Below, piece after piece: positions 33,822 through 44,349 of a stretch of 64,000 nucleotides of DNA. The first letter of the stretch is position 1, and each line of letters begins with the position of its first letter. This DNA comes from Haemophilus sputorum CCUG 13788 (GTDB lineage Bacteria > Pseudomonadota > Gammaproteobacteria > Enterobacterales > Pasteurellaceae): positions 31,382 to 95,381 of the forward strand of contig NZ_AFNK01000001.1 of assembly GCF_000238795.1 (NCBI RefSeq). The letters run 5' to 3'. The notes below the pieces were generated by a model, which saw only the letters and a list, made by a program, of their open reading frames with translations, made no database searches and was not told the DNA's origin. Both the position numbers and the translations under genes were made by a program.

Positions 33822-34256
33822 ATGCGTTTAAATACTCTTTCTCCGGCTGAAGGTGCTAAGCACAGTGCTAAACGTTTAGGTCGTGGTATCGGTTCTGGTT
33901 TAGGTAAAACTGGTGGTCGTGGTCATAAAGGTCAAAAATCTCGTACAGGCGGCGGTGTTCGTCGTGGTTTCGAGGGTGGTCAAATGCCTTTATACCGTCG
34001 TTTACCAAAATTTGGTTTTACTTCATTAAAATCATTCCGTGTTGCAGAAATTCGTTTAAGCGACTTAGCAAAAGTAGATGGCGATGTAGTCACATTAGAA
34101 GCATTAAAAGCAGCGAACATTATTACTAAAGATATTTTATCTGCAAAAGTTATTCTTTCAGGTAAAGTAGAAAAAGCAGTTAAAGTTCAAGGCTTAGGTG
34201 TAACTAAAGGTGCTAAAGCTGCTATCGAAGCTGCTGGTGGTTCTATCGAGGAATAA
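33822..34256 (+). CDS. rplO: Ribosomal protein uL15
   Basis: 144 residues with the glycine/arginine-rich N-terminal extension ([26 protein letters not shown]) that reaches into the 50S core. GGAGG precedes the start. It ends three bases before secY. Confidence 0.98.
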   Translation: MRLNTLSPAEGAKHSAKRLGRGIGSGLGKTGGRGHKGQKSRTGGGVRRGFEGGQMPLYRRLPKFGFTSLKSFRVAEIRLSDLAKVDGDVVTLEALKAANIITKDILSAKVILSGKVEKAVKVQGLGVTKGAKAAIEAAGGSIEE

Positions 34257-34259
34257 TAG

Positions 34260-35585
34260 ATGGCAAAGCAACCAGGGTACCAAGGTAGTACACAAAAAGG
34301 GACTGGCGAGCTTAAATCAAGATTGTTATTTGTTTTAGGTGCGTTAATCGTTTTCCGTATCGGTTCTTTTATACCTGTTCCTGGCATTGATGCTTCTGTT
34401 TTATCCGAGCTAATTAAGCAACAACAAGGCACCATCATTGACATGTTTAATATGTTCTCTGGTGGTGCATTAAGCCGAGCGTCTATTTTTGCGTTAGGTA
34501 TTATGCCTTATATTTCGGCATCAATTATTATTCAATTATTGACTGCCATTCACCCTCCTTTAGCTGAATTAAAAAAAGAAGGCGAAGCAGGGCGTCGTAA
34601 AATTAGCAAATATACGCGTTATGGCACATTGTTATTAGCGTTTATTCAGTCTATTGGTGTTTCCATAGCGCTTCCTAATATGCAATCTGGGTTAGTAGTT
34701 AACCCAAATATGTTATTCTATATCACTTCTGTTATTAGCCTTGTAACTGGAACAATGTTCTTAATGTGGCTTGGTGAGCAAATTACAGAACGTGGTATTG
34801 GTAACGGCATTTCCCTCATTATTTTTGCCGGTATCGTTGCAGATTTACCTTCAACAATCGGGCAAACAATTGAGCAGGCAAGAGCAGGTGATCTTTCACC
34901 TATCGTGTTATTACTCATAGCTGTAATTGCATTCGCAGTAACATATTTTGTTGTGTTCGTAGAACGTGGACAAAGAAGAATCGTAGTAAACTATGCAAGT
35001 CGCCAACAAGGTAGAATGATGGCACCTGCAAGATCATCTCATTTACCATTAAAAGTAAATATGGCAGGGGTTATCCCAGCAATTTTTGCATCAAGTGTTA
35101 TTTTGTTCCCTGCAAGTATTACGCAGTGGTTTGGACAAAGTAGTGAAGGCTTTGAGTGGTTATTTGATTTATCTCAGTTACTACAACCAGGACAACCACT
35201 TTACATTGTATTATTTACAATGGCAGTGATTTTCTTTGCTTTCTTCTATACTGGTATGCAGTATAATCCTCGTGAAACGGCGGATAATTTGAAGAAATCA
35301 GGTGCGTTTGTACCAGGTTATCGACCAGGCGAACAAACATCTCGTTATATTGATAAAGTAATGACGCGTTTAACCTTAATTGGTGCGCTATATATTGCTT
35401 TTGTTTGTTTGGTTCCTTATATCGCTATATCATTATGGAAAGTACCATTCCAATTAGGTGGTACTTCACTGTTAATCGTAGTGGTAGTTATTATGGATTT
35501 CATCGCACAGGTTCAAAGTCATATGATGTCATTACAATATGATTCTGTGTTGAAGAAAGCCAATTTAAAAGGCTTAGGGCAATAG
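34260..35585 (+). CDS. secY: Protein translocase subunit SecY
   Basis: Pore-forming subunit of the SecYEG channel, 441 residues, ten transmembrane helices. Signatures: [12 protein letters not shown] in the first helix, the plug-containing segment [23 protein letters not shown], and [31 protein letters not shown] with the cytoplasmic C5 loop. GAGG precedes the start. Second-last gene of the spc operon. Confidence 0.98.
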   Translation: MAKQPGYQGSTQKGTGELKSRLLFVLGALIVFRIGSFIPVPGIDASVLSELIKQQQGTIIDMFNMFSGGALSRASIFALGIMPYISASIIIQLLTAIHPPLAELKKEGEAGRRKISKYTRYGTLLLAFIQSIGVSIALPNMQSGLVVNPNMLFYITSVISLVTGTMFLMWLGEQITERGIGNGISLIIFAGIVADLPSTIGQTIEQARAGDLSPIVLLLIAVIAFAVTYFVVFVERGQRRIVVNYASRQQGRMMAPARSSHLPLKVNMAGVIPAIFASSVILFPASITQWFGQSSEGFEWLFDLSQLLQPGQPLYIVLFTMAVIFFAFFYTGMQYNPRETADNLKKSGAFVPGYRPGEQTSRYIDKVMTRLTLIGALYIAFVCLVPYIAISLWKVPFQLGGTSLLIVVVVIMDFIAQVQSHMMSLQYDSVLKKANLKGLGQ

Positions 35586-35610
35586 ACCCTTAGATCAGAA
35601 AGGATAAGCA

Positions 35611-35724
35611 ATGAAAGTTCGTGCTTCAGTAAAAAGAATGTGCCGTAACTGTAAGGTTGTTAAACGTGAAGGTGTTGTTCGTGTAATTTGTAACGACCCT
35701 AAACATAAACAACGTCAAGGTTAA
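35611..35724 (+). CDS. rpmJ: Ribosomal protein bL36
   Basis: 37-residue basic protein: [21 protein letters not shown]...[11 protein letters not shown]. The zinc ligands Cys11, Cys14, Cys27 and His32 are all present, so this is the zinc-binding (C+) paralogue. AAGGA precedes the start. It lies between secY and the alpha operon leader, as in enterics. Confidence 0.97.
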   Translation: MKVRASVKRMCRNCKVVKREGVVRVICNDPKHKQRQG

Positions 35725-35748
35725 TAGTATATTTCTTGCAAAGAACCC

Positions 35749-35870
35749 GCTGAGCAGGTATACTGCTCAGCTCATTCGTCCTGATATACTGTTTGAGTAT
35801 CCTGAAACGGGCTTTTCAAGATCAGTATATCAATAAACTTAAATAATAGGAGTGCATAGTGGCCCGTATT
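35749..35870 (+). promoter_or_regulatory. Alpha operon leader, S4-binding pseudoknot
   Basis: A hairpin GCTGAGCA / TGCTCAGC (35749-35771) is followed by GATATACTG (35783-35791) pairing with CAGTATATC (35823-35831) around the highly conserved GAGTATCCTGAAACGGGCTTTTC, then AGGAG and the GTG start of rpsM. This closely follows the E. coli alpha operon ribosome-binding-site RNA, in which S4 stabilises a pseudoknot and blocks initiation. Only the stem sequences differ, with compensating changes. The first hairpin may end part of the spc transcripts. Confidence 0.85.
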
Positions 35871-36215
35871 GCAGGCATTAACATTCCTGATCAAAAACAC
35901 ACTGTAATCGCATTAACTGCAATTTACGGTATCGGTAAAACTCGTGCAAAAGCTATCTGTGCTGCAACGGGTATTGCTGAAGATGTAAAGATCAGAGAAT
36001 TGTCTGAAGAGCAGATTGAAAAACTGCGTGAAGAAGTTGGTAAATTTACTGTCGAAGGTGATTTACGTCGTGAAGTAACTTTAAGCATCAAACGTCTTTT
36101 AGACCTTGGTTGCTACCGTGGTTTACGTCATCGTCGTAGTTTACCAGTACGTGGTCAACGTACTAAGACTAATGCGCGTACCCGTAAAGGTCCACGCAAA
36201 CCGATCAAAAAATAG
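35859..36215 (+). CDS. rpsM: Ribosomal protein uS13
   Basis: 118 residues ([29 protein letters not shown]), head of the 30S subunit, contacts P-site tRNA through the basic tail. It starts with GTG as in E. coli, inside the S4-controlled leader. First gene of the alpha operon. Confidence 0.98.
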   Translation: MARIAGINIPDQKHTVIALTAIYGIGKTRAKAICAATGIAEDVKIRELSEEQIEKLREEVGKFTVEGDLRREVTLSIKRLLDLGCYRGLRHRRSLPVRGQRTKTNARTRKGPRKPIKK

Positions 36216-36228
36216 TCGGAGTAGATAA

Positions 36229-36621
<393 letters not shown>

Positions 36622-36649
36622 TTGACGTTAGAATAATTGGAGAAAGAAA

Positions 36650-37276
36650 ATGGCAAGATATTTGGGTCCTAAGCTCAAGCTAAGCCGTCGTGAAGGTACT
36701 GATTTATTTTTAAAATCAGGCGTTCGTGCGATTGAATCAAAATGTAGAAATCGTCTTGATGTAGCCCCTGGTCAACATGGTGCTCGCAAGCCACGTTTAT
36801 CTGACTACGGTAGTCAGTTACGTGAAAAACAAAAAGTTCGCCGTATCTATGGTATCTTAGAACGTCAATTCCGTAATTACTATAAAGAAGCTAACCGCTT
36901 AAAAGGTAATACAGGTGAGAACTTATTAGTATTATTAGAAGGTCGTTTAGATAACGTTGTTTACCGTATGGGTTTTGCTGCAACTCGTGCTGAAGCACGT
37001 CAGCTTGTTAGCCACAAATCTATCGTTGTAAACGGTCGTGTAGTAAATATTCCTTCATTCCAAGTTTCTGTTGATGATGTAGTTGCTGTTCGTGAAAAAT
37101 CTAAAAAACAAGCACGTATTAAAGCATCGTTAGAATTAGCAACTCAACGTGAAAAACCAACTTGGTTAGAAGTTGATGCAACTAAAATGGAAGGTGTATT
37201 TAAACGTACTCCTGAACGCTCTGACTTATCAGCAGACATCAATGAACATCTGATCGTTGAGCTTTACTCTAAATAA
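36650..37276 (+). CDS. rpsD: Ribosomal protein uS4
   Basis: 208 residues, primary 16S binder and the presumed repressor of this operon through the leader at about 35.8 kb. Zinc-free N-terminus ([23 protein letters not shown]), central S4 fold with RNA-binding [34 protein letters not shown] precedes the start. Confidence 0.98.
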   Translation: MARYLGPKLKLSRREGTDLFLKSGVRAIESKCRNRLDVAPGQHGARKPRLSDYGSQLREKQKVRRIYGILERQFRNYYKEANRLKGNTGENLLVLLEGRLDNVVYRMGFAATRAEARQLVSHKSIVVNGRVVNIPSFQVSVDDVVAVREKSKKQARIKASLELATQREKPTWLEVDATKMEGVFKRTPERSDLSADINEHLIVELYSK

Positions 37277-37342
37277 TAGTTAATTGTTAAAATTATATTT
37301 TTTATTTAGTAGTAATAAGCTTAAAAACAAAGAGAGGATAAA

Positions 37343-38748
<1,406 letters not shown>

Positions 38749-38754
38749 TTCTTT

Positions 38755-38788
38755 ATAAAGCCCGGCATTGTTCGGGCTTTATCTTTTC
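38755..38788 (+). terminator. Alpha operon terminator
   Basis: ATAAAGCCCG / CGGGCTTTAT, 10-bp stem, 8-base loop, then CTTTTC. Confidence 0.85.
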
Positions 38789-38904
38789 TATTATCACCCT
38801 CCATTTTTCCATTTAGGTCAAACTTTTTATAATTAATGGTTCAAATCTCCCTATTTTTCCGTTAGTCTATCGTGAACTATTCGTTAAATTATAGGGGAAT
38901 TATT

Positions 38905-40563
38905 ATGGATGCACTTTTTAGCAAAGCTCAAGATTGGTTGAATCAAGATCCTGATCAAGAAACTCGTGCAGAGTTAGAACAATTGCTTTCAGAAGCAAAA
39001 TCAGGAAATGCTGAAGCTCAGGCAGAATTAACAAATCGTTTTGATGGACGTTTACAATTTGGTACAGCAGGTTTACGTGGTCGTTTACAAGCAGGTTCTA
39101 TGGGAATGAACCGCGTATTAGTTGCTCAAGCAGCTGGTGGTTTAGCCGCGTACTTAAAAGACTATGATAAAACCCCTTCAATCGTAATTGGATATGACGG
39201 TCGTAAAAATTCAGATGTATTTGCACGTGATACGGCTGAAATCATGGCTGGTGCGGGCATTAAAGCATATTTATTACCACGCAAATTACCAACACCTGTT
39301 TTAGCTTATGCAATTCAATACTTTGATGCAACAGCAGGTGTTATGGTAACTGCGAGCCACAACCCACCAGAAGATAACGGTTATAAAGTTTATTTAGGTA
39401 AAGCAAATGGTGGTGGTCAGATTGTTTCGCCAGCAGACAAAGACATTGCAGCACTCATTGATAAAGTTGCAGCAGGTAATATTGCTGATTTACCACGTAG
39501 CCAAGATTTCACTATCTTAAATGATGAAATTGTTGATGCATATATTGCTAAAACAGCAAGCCTTGCAAAAGAGCCTCAAGCAGACATTAACTATGTATAT
39601 ACAGCAATGCATGGTGTAGGTTATGAAGTGTTAAGTAAAACCCTTGCGAAAGCAGGTTTACCACAACCGCATGTTGTTGCAGAGCAAGTTTGGCCAGATG
39701 GTACATTCCCAACCGTAAACTTCCCTAACCCGGAAGAGAAAGGCGCATTAGACTTAGCAATTAAAGTAGCTAAAGAAAATAATGCGGAATTCATTATTGC
39801 AAATGACCCAGATGCAGACCGTTTAGCAGTAGCTGTTCCAGATGCGCAAGGTAACTGGAAACCTCTTCACGGTAACGTGATTGGTTGTTACTTAGGTTGG
39901 TATTTAGCAAAACAATATCATGCACAAGGCAAAAAAGGCGTGTTAGCATGTTCATTGGTTTCTTCACCAGCCTTAGCGGAAATTGCGAAGAAATATGGTT
40001 TTGACTCAGAAGAAACTTTAACTGGCTTCAAATATATCGGCAAAGTAAACGGTTTATTATTTGGTTTCGAAGAAGCATTAGGTTACTTAGTAGATCCAGA
40101 TAAAGTACGCGATAAAGACGGTATTTCAGCAGCAATTGTATTCTTAGATTTAGTACGTAGCCTTAAAAAAGAAGGTAAAACACTTGCAGACTATGCAGCA
40201 GACTTCACAAAAGAGTTTGGTGCTTATGTAAGCGGTCAAATTTCTATCCGTGTTAGCGATTTATCTGAAATTGGTAAATTGATGAGCGCATTACGTAATA
40301 ATCCGCCAGCAGAAGTGGGTGGTTTCAAAGTGGCGACATTCTTAGATCATACTAAAACTGACCGTCAAAGCGATATTTTAGTATTCGTATTAGAAAATGG
40401 CAGCCGTTTAATCGCTCGTCCATCAGGTACAGAACCGAAAATTAAGTTCTACTTAGATGCGCGTGGTACTGATCCGAAAAATGCAGATGAAGTATTAGCA
40501 CAATTCGATGAAAGTGTACGTGTTCTTCTACGTCAAGAACAATACGGTAAACAAGATTGCTAA
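38905..40563 (+). CDS. Phosphohexomutase (phosphoglucomutase/phosphomannomutase family)
   Basis: 552-residue alpha-D-phosphohexomutase. The phosphoserine loop TASHNPPEDNGYKVY, metal loop NDPDADRLAV, sugar-specificity loop GFEEALGYLVDP and phosphate-binding loop RPSGTEPKIKFYLD are all intact. I start it at the ATG at 38905, which follows AGGGGA; an upstream TTG/ATG extension lacks a binding site. It interconverts hexose 1- and 6-phosphates; glucose versus mannose preference is not clear from sequence. GEEALG-like loops of this long class are common for phosphoglucomutase activity. Monocistronic, own terminator. Confidence 0.9.
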   Translation: MDALFSKAQDWLNQDPDQETRAELEQLLSEAKSGNAEAQAELTNRFDGRLQFGTAGLRGRLQAGSMGMNRVLVAQAAGGLAAYLKDYDKTPSIVIGYDGRKNSDVFARDTAEIMAGAGIKAYLLPRKLPTPVLAYAIQYFDATAGVMVTASHNPPEDNGYKVYLGKANGGGQIVSPADKDIAALIDKVAAGNIADLPRSQDFTILNDEIVDAYIAKTASLAKEPQADINYVYTAMHGVGYEVLSKTLAKAGLPQPHVVAEQVWPDGTFPTVNFPNPEEKGALDLAIKVAKENNAEFIIANDPDADRLAVAVPDAQGNWKPLHGNVIGCYLGWYLAKQYHAQGKKGVLACSLVSSPALAEIAKKYGFDSEETLTGFKYIGKVNGLLFGFEEALGYLVDPDKVRDKDGISAAIVFLDLVRSLKKEGKTLADYAADFTKEFGAYVSGQISIRVSDLSEIGKLMSALRNNPPAEVGGFKVATFLDHTKTDRQSDILVFVLENGSRLIARPSGTEPKIKFYLDARGTDPKNADEVLAQFDESVRVLLRQEQYGKQDC

Positions 40564-40580
40564 TTGCAAAATAAGTAAGA

Positions 40581-40610
40581 AAAAACACCGCTTGTAAAAG
40601 TGGTGTTTTT
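40581..40610 (+). terminator. Terminator after the phosphohexomutase gene
   Basis: AAAAACACCGCTT - GTAA - AAGTGGTGTTTTT, 13-bp stem with one G-U pair, usable by the convergent regulator gene as well; the left arm holds ACCGCTTGT, an uptake signal. Confidence 0.85.
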
Positions 40611-40614
40611 GTAT

Positions 40615-40971
40615 TTAAGCACTTTTGCTTTCTAAAATTTTCCCTAAATTTGTTTCCAACCAATCCACCAACTCAAACATCTTATTAGAAGCCTCTGCTC
40701 CGAATTCTGTTAATGTGTAATCCACTTGCGGTGGCACGGTATTATAGGATTTACGGATTAACATGCCATCAGCCTCCAATTCCTGCAGGGTTTTAGTCAA
40801 CATACGTTCGCTCACGCCATCAATCGCACGGCGAAGTTCACTAAAACGCTTGGTGCCAGAATGTAAACTCACTAACACTAATGCGCCCCAACGACTGGTT
40901 AAATGTTGCAAAATTTGGCGAGAAGGGCAAGCTGAAGCCAGAACATTCCCACGATTTAAATTTTTTTCCAT
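40615..40971 (-). CDS. HxlR-type transcriptional regulator (YtfH/QorR-like)
   Basis: 118-residue winged-helix regulator: CPSRQILQHLTSRWGALVLVSLHSGTKRFSELRRAIDGVSERMLTKTLQELEADGMLIR is a full HxlR domain. The N-terminal cysteine in SACPSRQ sits where related regulators sense quinones or electrophiles. I use the ATG at 40971, preceded by AAGGAA; the upstream in-frame extension is basic and unlike the family. It is divergent from qorB, the same pairing as E. coli ytfH-ytfG, which implies it controls that gene. Confidence 0.88.
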   Translation of the reverse strand: MEKNLNRGNVLASACPSRQILQHLTSRWGALVLVSLHSGTKRFSELRRAIDGVSERMLTKTLQELEADGMLIRKSYNTVPPQVDYTLTEFGAEASNKMFELVDWLETNLGKILESKSA

Positions 40972-41025
40972 TTTTAATTCCTTAAAAATCAACAATTTAA
41001 AAATTATTTTTAAAAAACCCCAAAA

Positions 41026-41072
41026 CTTACGTTTATGTAAGTACTTCTCAAAAGTAAGCGCTGAAATATAAT
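41026..41072. promoter_or_regulatory. Operator and qorB promoter in the regulator-qorB divergent region
   Basis: A dyad CTTAC-GTTTAT-GTAAG (41026-41041) and a nearby direct GTAAG at about 41053 lie just upstream of TATAAT (41067-41072), the likely qorB -10. The dyad is placed to control both directions. Binding by the HxlR protein is inferred from position. Confidence 0.45.
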
Positions 41073-41137
41073 ACGCCACATCAAGCGAACAATCAAATGT
41101 TCAACCATCATTTCGACTTAACGAGAAGGAAAACATC

Positions 41138-41989
41138 ATGACAACTAAAACTATCGCAATTACTGGTGCAACAGGTCAATTTGGCGTAATTGCATTAGAC
41201 TTATTAAAAGCAAAACAAGCGAATGTCATCGCGCTTGTACGCTCTCCAGAAAAAATTTTAGGTGCAGAAGCCCGCAAATTTGATTATTCAAAAACAGAAG
41301 GACAAGTAGAAGCATTACAAGGTGTAGATACTTTAATTCTTGTTTCAAGTAATGAAATTGGTCAGCGTTTTGTACAACATAACAACGTAATTGAATCAGC
41401 TAAAAAAGCAGGCGTGAAACATATTATCTACACCAGCTTACTCGGCGCGACCAACGACAACACAGTGAAATCTCTTGCCGGTGAGCACGTTGAAACTGAA
41501 GCCGCATTAAAAGCTTCGGGCATTACTTACACTATTTTACGAAATGGTTGGTACACCGAAAACTACACGGCTTCAATTCCGGCAGCATTAGCAAACAATG
41601 CTTTCTACGGTTCAGCAAAAAACGGCAAAATTTCGTCTGTACTTCGTGCAGAACTTGCTGAAGCAGCGGTAAACGTTGCCTTAGGCGAAGGGCATGAAAA
41701 CCAAACTTACGAGCTTGCCGGATCAACCAGCTGGACATTAGCTGACCTTGCCGCAGAAATCAGCAAACAAACAGGTAAAGATATCCCTTATGTAGATATT
41801 CCTGCAGCAGATTATGCCGCTGCACTTGTGCAAGCAGGATTAGATGAAGGCTTTGCAGGCTTAATAGCACAATGGGATGTAGATGCGTCAAACGGTGCAT
41901 TATTCTCAGAAGACAAAACCCTTGAGAAATTGCTTGGCCGTCCAATAGCAGGATTGGATGTAGCAGTGAAACGAGCTTTATCCCACTAA
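41138..41989 (+). CDS. qorB: NAD(P)H quinone oxidoreductase, NmrA-like SDR
   Basis: 283 residues, close along its whole length to E. coli QorB (YtfG). Rossmann loop AITGATGQFG, LVRSPEK cofactor-binding strand, YTSLLGA, and RNGWYTENY. Reduces quinones with NADPH, probably detoxifying the electrophiles sensed by the divergent regulator. GAGAAGGA precedes the start. The terminator AAGGTGCG / CGCACCTT follows at 42007-42030. Confidence 0.92.
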   Translation: MTTKTIAITGATGQFGVIALDLLKAKQANVIALVRSPEKILGAEARKFDYSKTEGQVEALQGVDTLILVSSNEIGQRFVQHNNVIESAKKAGVKHIIYTSLLGATNDNTVKSLAGEHVETEAALKASGITYTILRNGWYTENYTASIPAALANNAFYGSAKNGKISSVLRAELAEAAVNVALGEGHENQTYELAGSTSWTLADLAAEISKQTGKDIPYVDIPAADYAAALVQAGLDEGFAGLIAQWDVDASNGALFSEDKTLEKLLGRPIAGLDVAVKRALSH

Positions 41990-42006
41990 TAACATTTGAC
42001 TAAAAC

Positions 42007-42033
42007 AAGGTGCGGTTATTATCGCACCTTTTA
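42007..42033 (+). terminator. qorB terminator
   Basis: AAGGTGCG - 8-base loop - CGCACCTT followed by TTAAAA. Short T run, moderate strength. Confidence 0.65.
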
Positions 42034-42126
42034 AAATGGTGTTTGTTAAGAGATTGATTTAGCGATTTCACAAAAGCTATTTCAGGAGAAGCATCTAGCG
42101 CATCTTCGCGACATCGTCCTTTTTCC

Positions 42127-42164
42127 TTGCATTTTTGCAAAAAAGCGGTAAAATTCTACCGCTT
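42127..42164 (+). promoter_or_regulatory. Probable rpsP operon promoter overlapping an uptake-signal dyad
   Basis: TTGCAT (42127-42132), 16-base spacer, TAAAAT (42149-42154). The dyad AAGCGGTA / TACCGCTT (42143-42150 / 42157-42164) overlaps the -10. The leader to rpsP would be about 90 bases. Confidence 0.45.
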
Positions 42165-42250
42165 ATTTTCTATATAAATAGAGATAAGTTTCGTACCCTC
42201 ACCTCGAACGAGGGTTTATTTTTTTACTATCAACAATTTAGAGGAAGGTT

Positions 42251-42499
42251 ATGGTAACCATTCGTTTAACTCGTGGCGGAGCTAAAAAACGCCCATTCTA
42301 TCAAATCGTGGTAGCGGACAGCCGTTCACCTCGTGACGGTCGTTTCATCGAGCGTATCGGTTTCTTCAACCCATTAGCAGCAGGTCAAGCTGAACGTTTA
42401 CGTTTAGACGTGGCTAAAGTTGATGCTTGGGTTGCTAAAGGTGCTTCACTTTCAGATCGTGTAGAATCTTTAGTAAAAGAAGCTCGCAAAGCAGCTTAA
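42251..42499 (+). CDS. rpsP: Ribosomal protein bS16
   Basis: 82 residues ([41 protein letters not shown]), 5' domain assembly protein. First gene of the conserved rpsP-rimM-trmD-rplS operon. GAGGAAGG precedes the start. Confidence 0.98.
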   Translation: MVTIRLTRGGAKKRPFYQIVVADSRSPRDGRFIERIGFFNPLAAGQAERLRLDVAKVDAWVAKGASLSDRVESLVKEARKAA

Positions 42500-42542
42500 T
42501 AAGCGGTTAAATTTTTAAAAAATTTTGCAAAAGGTGACGAAT

Positions 42543-43070
42543 ATGAGCGAACAAAAAATTGAAGTTGTCGGAAAATTAGGGTCAACCTATGGTATCCGTG
42601 GCTGGTTACGTCTCTATTCTTCCACCGAAGAAGCAGAAAGCATTTTCGATTATCAGCCATGGTTCTTAAAAATTAAAGGTCAATGGCAACCTATCGAGCT
42701 AGAAAGCTGGCGTTATCACAGCAATGATTTGATTGTGAAATTAAAAGGCACAGACGACCGTGAAGCCGCACAATTATTAACTAACGCTGAAATTGGCGTA
42801 GATTTAAGTGTGTTTCCAGAACTGGAAGAAGGTGATTATTACTGGCATGATTTAATCGGCTGTTCAGTAGTAAACCTTGAAGGCTACACTATGGGCGTGG
42901 TAACTGAGTTAATGGAAACAGGTTCAAATGATGTGCTAGTGGTTAAAGCAAATAGCAAAGATGCTTTCGGCAAACAAGAACGATTAATTCCGTTCTTATA
43001 CGAACAAGTAGTTAAAAGAGTAGATCTCGCCACCAAAACAATTACGGTGGACTGGGACGCTGGTTTCTAA
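42543..43070 (+). CDS. rimM: Ribosome maturation factor RimM
   Basis: 175 residues from the ATG at 42543, which follows AAGGTGACGA. N-terminal beta barrel ([22 protein letters not shown]) and C-terminal PRC-barrel ([43 protein letters not shown]). Helps assemble the 30S head near S19. A longer six-codon extension has no separate binding site. Confidence 0.96.
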   Translation: MSEQKIEVVGKLGSTYGIRGWLRLYSSTEEAESIFDYQPWFLKIKGQWQPIELESWRYHSNDLIVKLKGTDDREAAQLLTNAEIGVDLSVFPELEEGDYYWHDLIGCSVVNLEGYTMGVVTELMETGSNDVLVVKANSKDAFGKQERLIPFLYEQVVKRVDLATKTITVDWDAGF

Positions 43071-43128
43071 CCTCAGGTATGCGGTGTGAGCTTTCGCTTT
43101 TAAGAGCAAGAACGTTGGGGGACAAATA

Positions 43129-43884
43129 ATGTGGATTGGTATTATTTCACTGTTTCCCGAAATGTTTAAAGCAATCACTGATTTTGGGGTAACAGGTAGA
43201 GCAGTTAAACAAAATCTTCTGCAGATTCAATGTTGGAATCCGCGTGATTTTACAACAGATAAACATAGAACCGTGGATGATCGCCCTTATGGTGGAGGCC
43301 CGGGAATGTTGATGATGGTGCAGCCGCTTCGTGATGCAATTCATGCAGCAAAAAAGGCAGCACAAGCAGAAGAGGGCGCAGAGGTTAAAGTGATTTACCT
43401 TTCGCCACAAGGTCGCAAACTCGATCAACAAGGTGTACAAACGCTAGCTTCAAATCAAAAACTGATTTTAATCTGTGGCAGATATGAAGGTGTTGATGAG
43501 CGATTGATTCAATCGGAAGTTGATGAAGAGTGGTCAATTGGCGACTATGTTTTAACAGGGGGCGAATTACCTGCAATGACATTAATTGATGCTGTTGCAA
43601 GATTCGTACCGGGTGTATTAGGTAAACAAGCTTCCGCTTTGGAAGATTCGTTTGCTGAGGGTTTACTAGATTGCCCTCATTATACTCGCCCTGAAGTGTT
43701 AGATGGCATACCTGTGCCTGAAGTGCTGATGTCTGGACATCATGAAGAAATCCGAAAATGGCGATTATCGCAATCTTTGGAAAGAACTTGGTTAAGACGC
43801 CCTGAGCTATTGGATAGCCTAGCTCTGACTGACGAACAACAGAAGTTGTTGCGAAAAATTAAGCAGCAACACAAAATCAGTTAA
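43129..43884 (+). CDS. trmD: tRNA (guanine-37-N1)-methyltransferase
   Basis: 251-residue SPOUT enzyme, methylates G37 of tRNAs reading CNN and some other codons, preventing +1 frameshifts. [26 protein letters not shown] and the knot region [38 protein letters not shown] are complete. GGGGGACA precedes the start. Confidence 0.98.
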   Translation: MWIGIISLFPEMFKAITDFGVTGRAVKQNLLQIQCWNPRDFTTDKHRTVDDRPYGGGPGMLMMVQPLRDAIHAAKKAAQAEEGAEVKVIYLSPQGRKLDQQGVQTLASNQKLILICGRYEGVDERLIQSEVDEEWSIGDYVLTGGELPAMTLIDAVARFVPGVLGKQASALEDSFAEGLLDCPHYTRPEVLDGIPVPEVLMSGHHEEIRKWRLSQSLERTWLRRPELLDSLALTDEQQKLLRKIKQQHKIS

Positions 43885-43897
43885 TTCTAGGATTTAG

Positions 43898-44260
<363 letters not shown>

Positions 44261-44287
44261 TCAAGATTGCTTTAATGCCAAAAATCA

Positions 44288-44316
44288 AAAGCCTTGGGGA
44301 AACCCAAGGCTTTATT
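44288..44316 (+). terminator. rplS operon terminator
   Basis: AAAGCCTTGGG - GAAA - CCCAAGGCTTT, 11-bp stem with tetraloop, then ATTCT. Confidence 0.85.
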
Positions 44317-44349
44317 CTATAATGAATAAAAGTTAGAGAATAAGGACTT

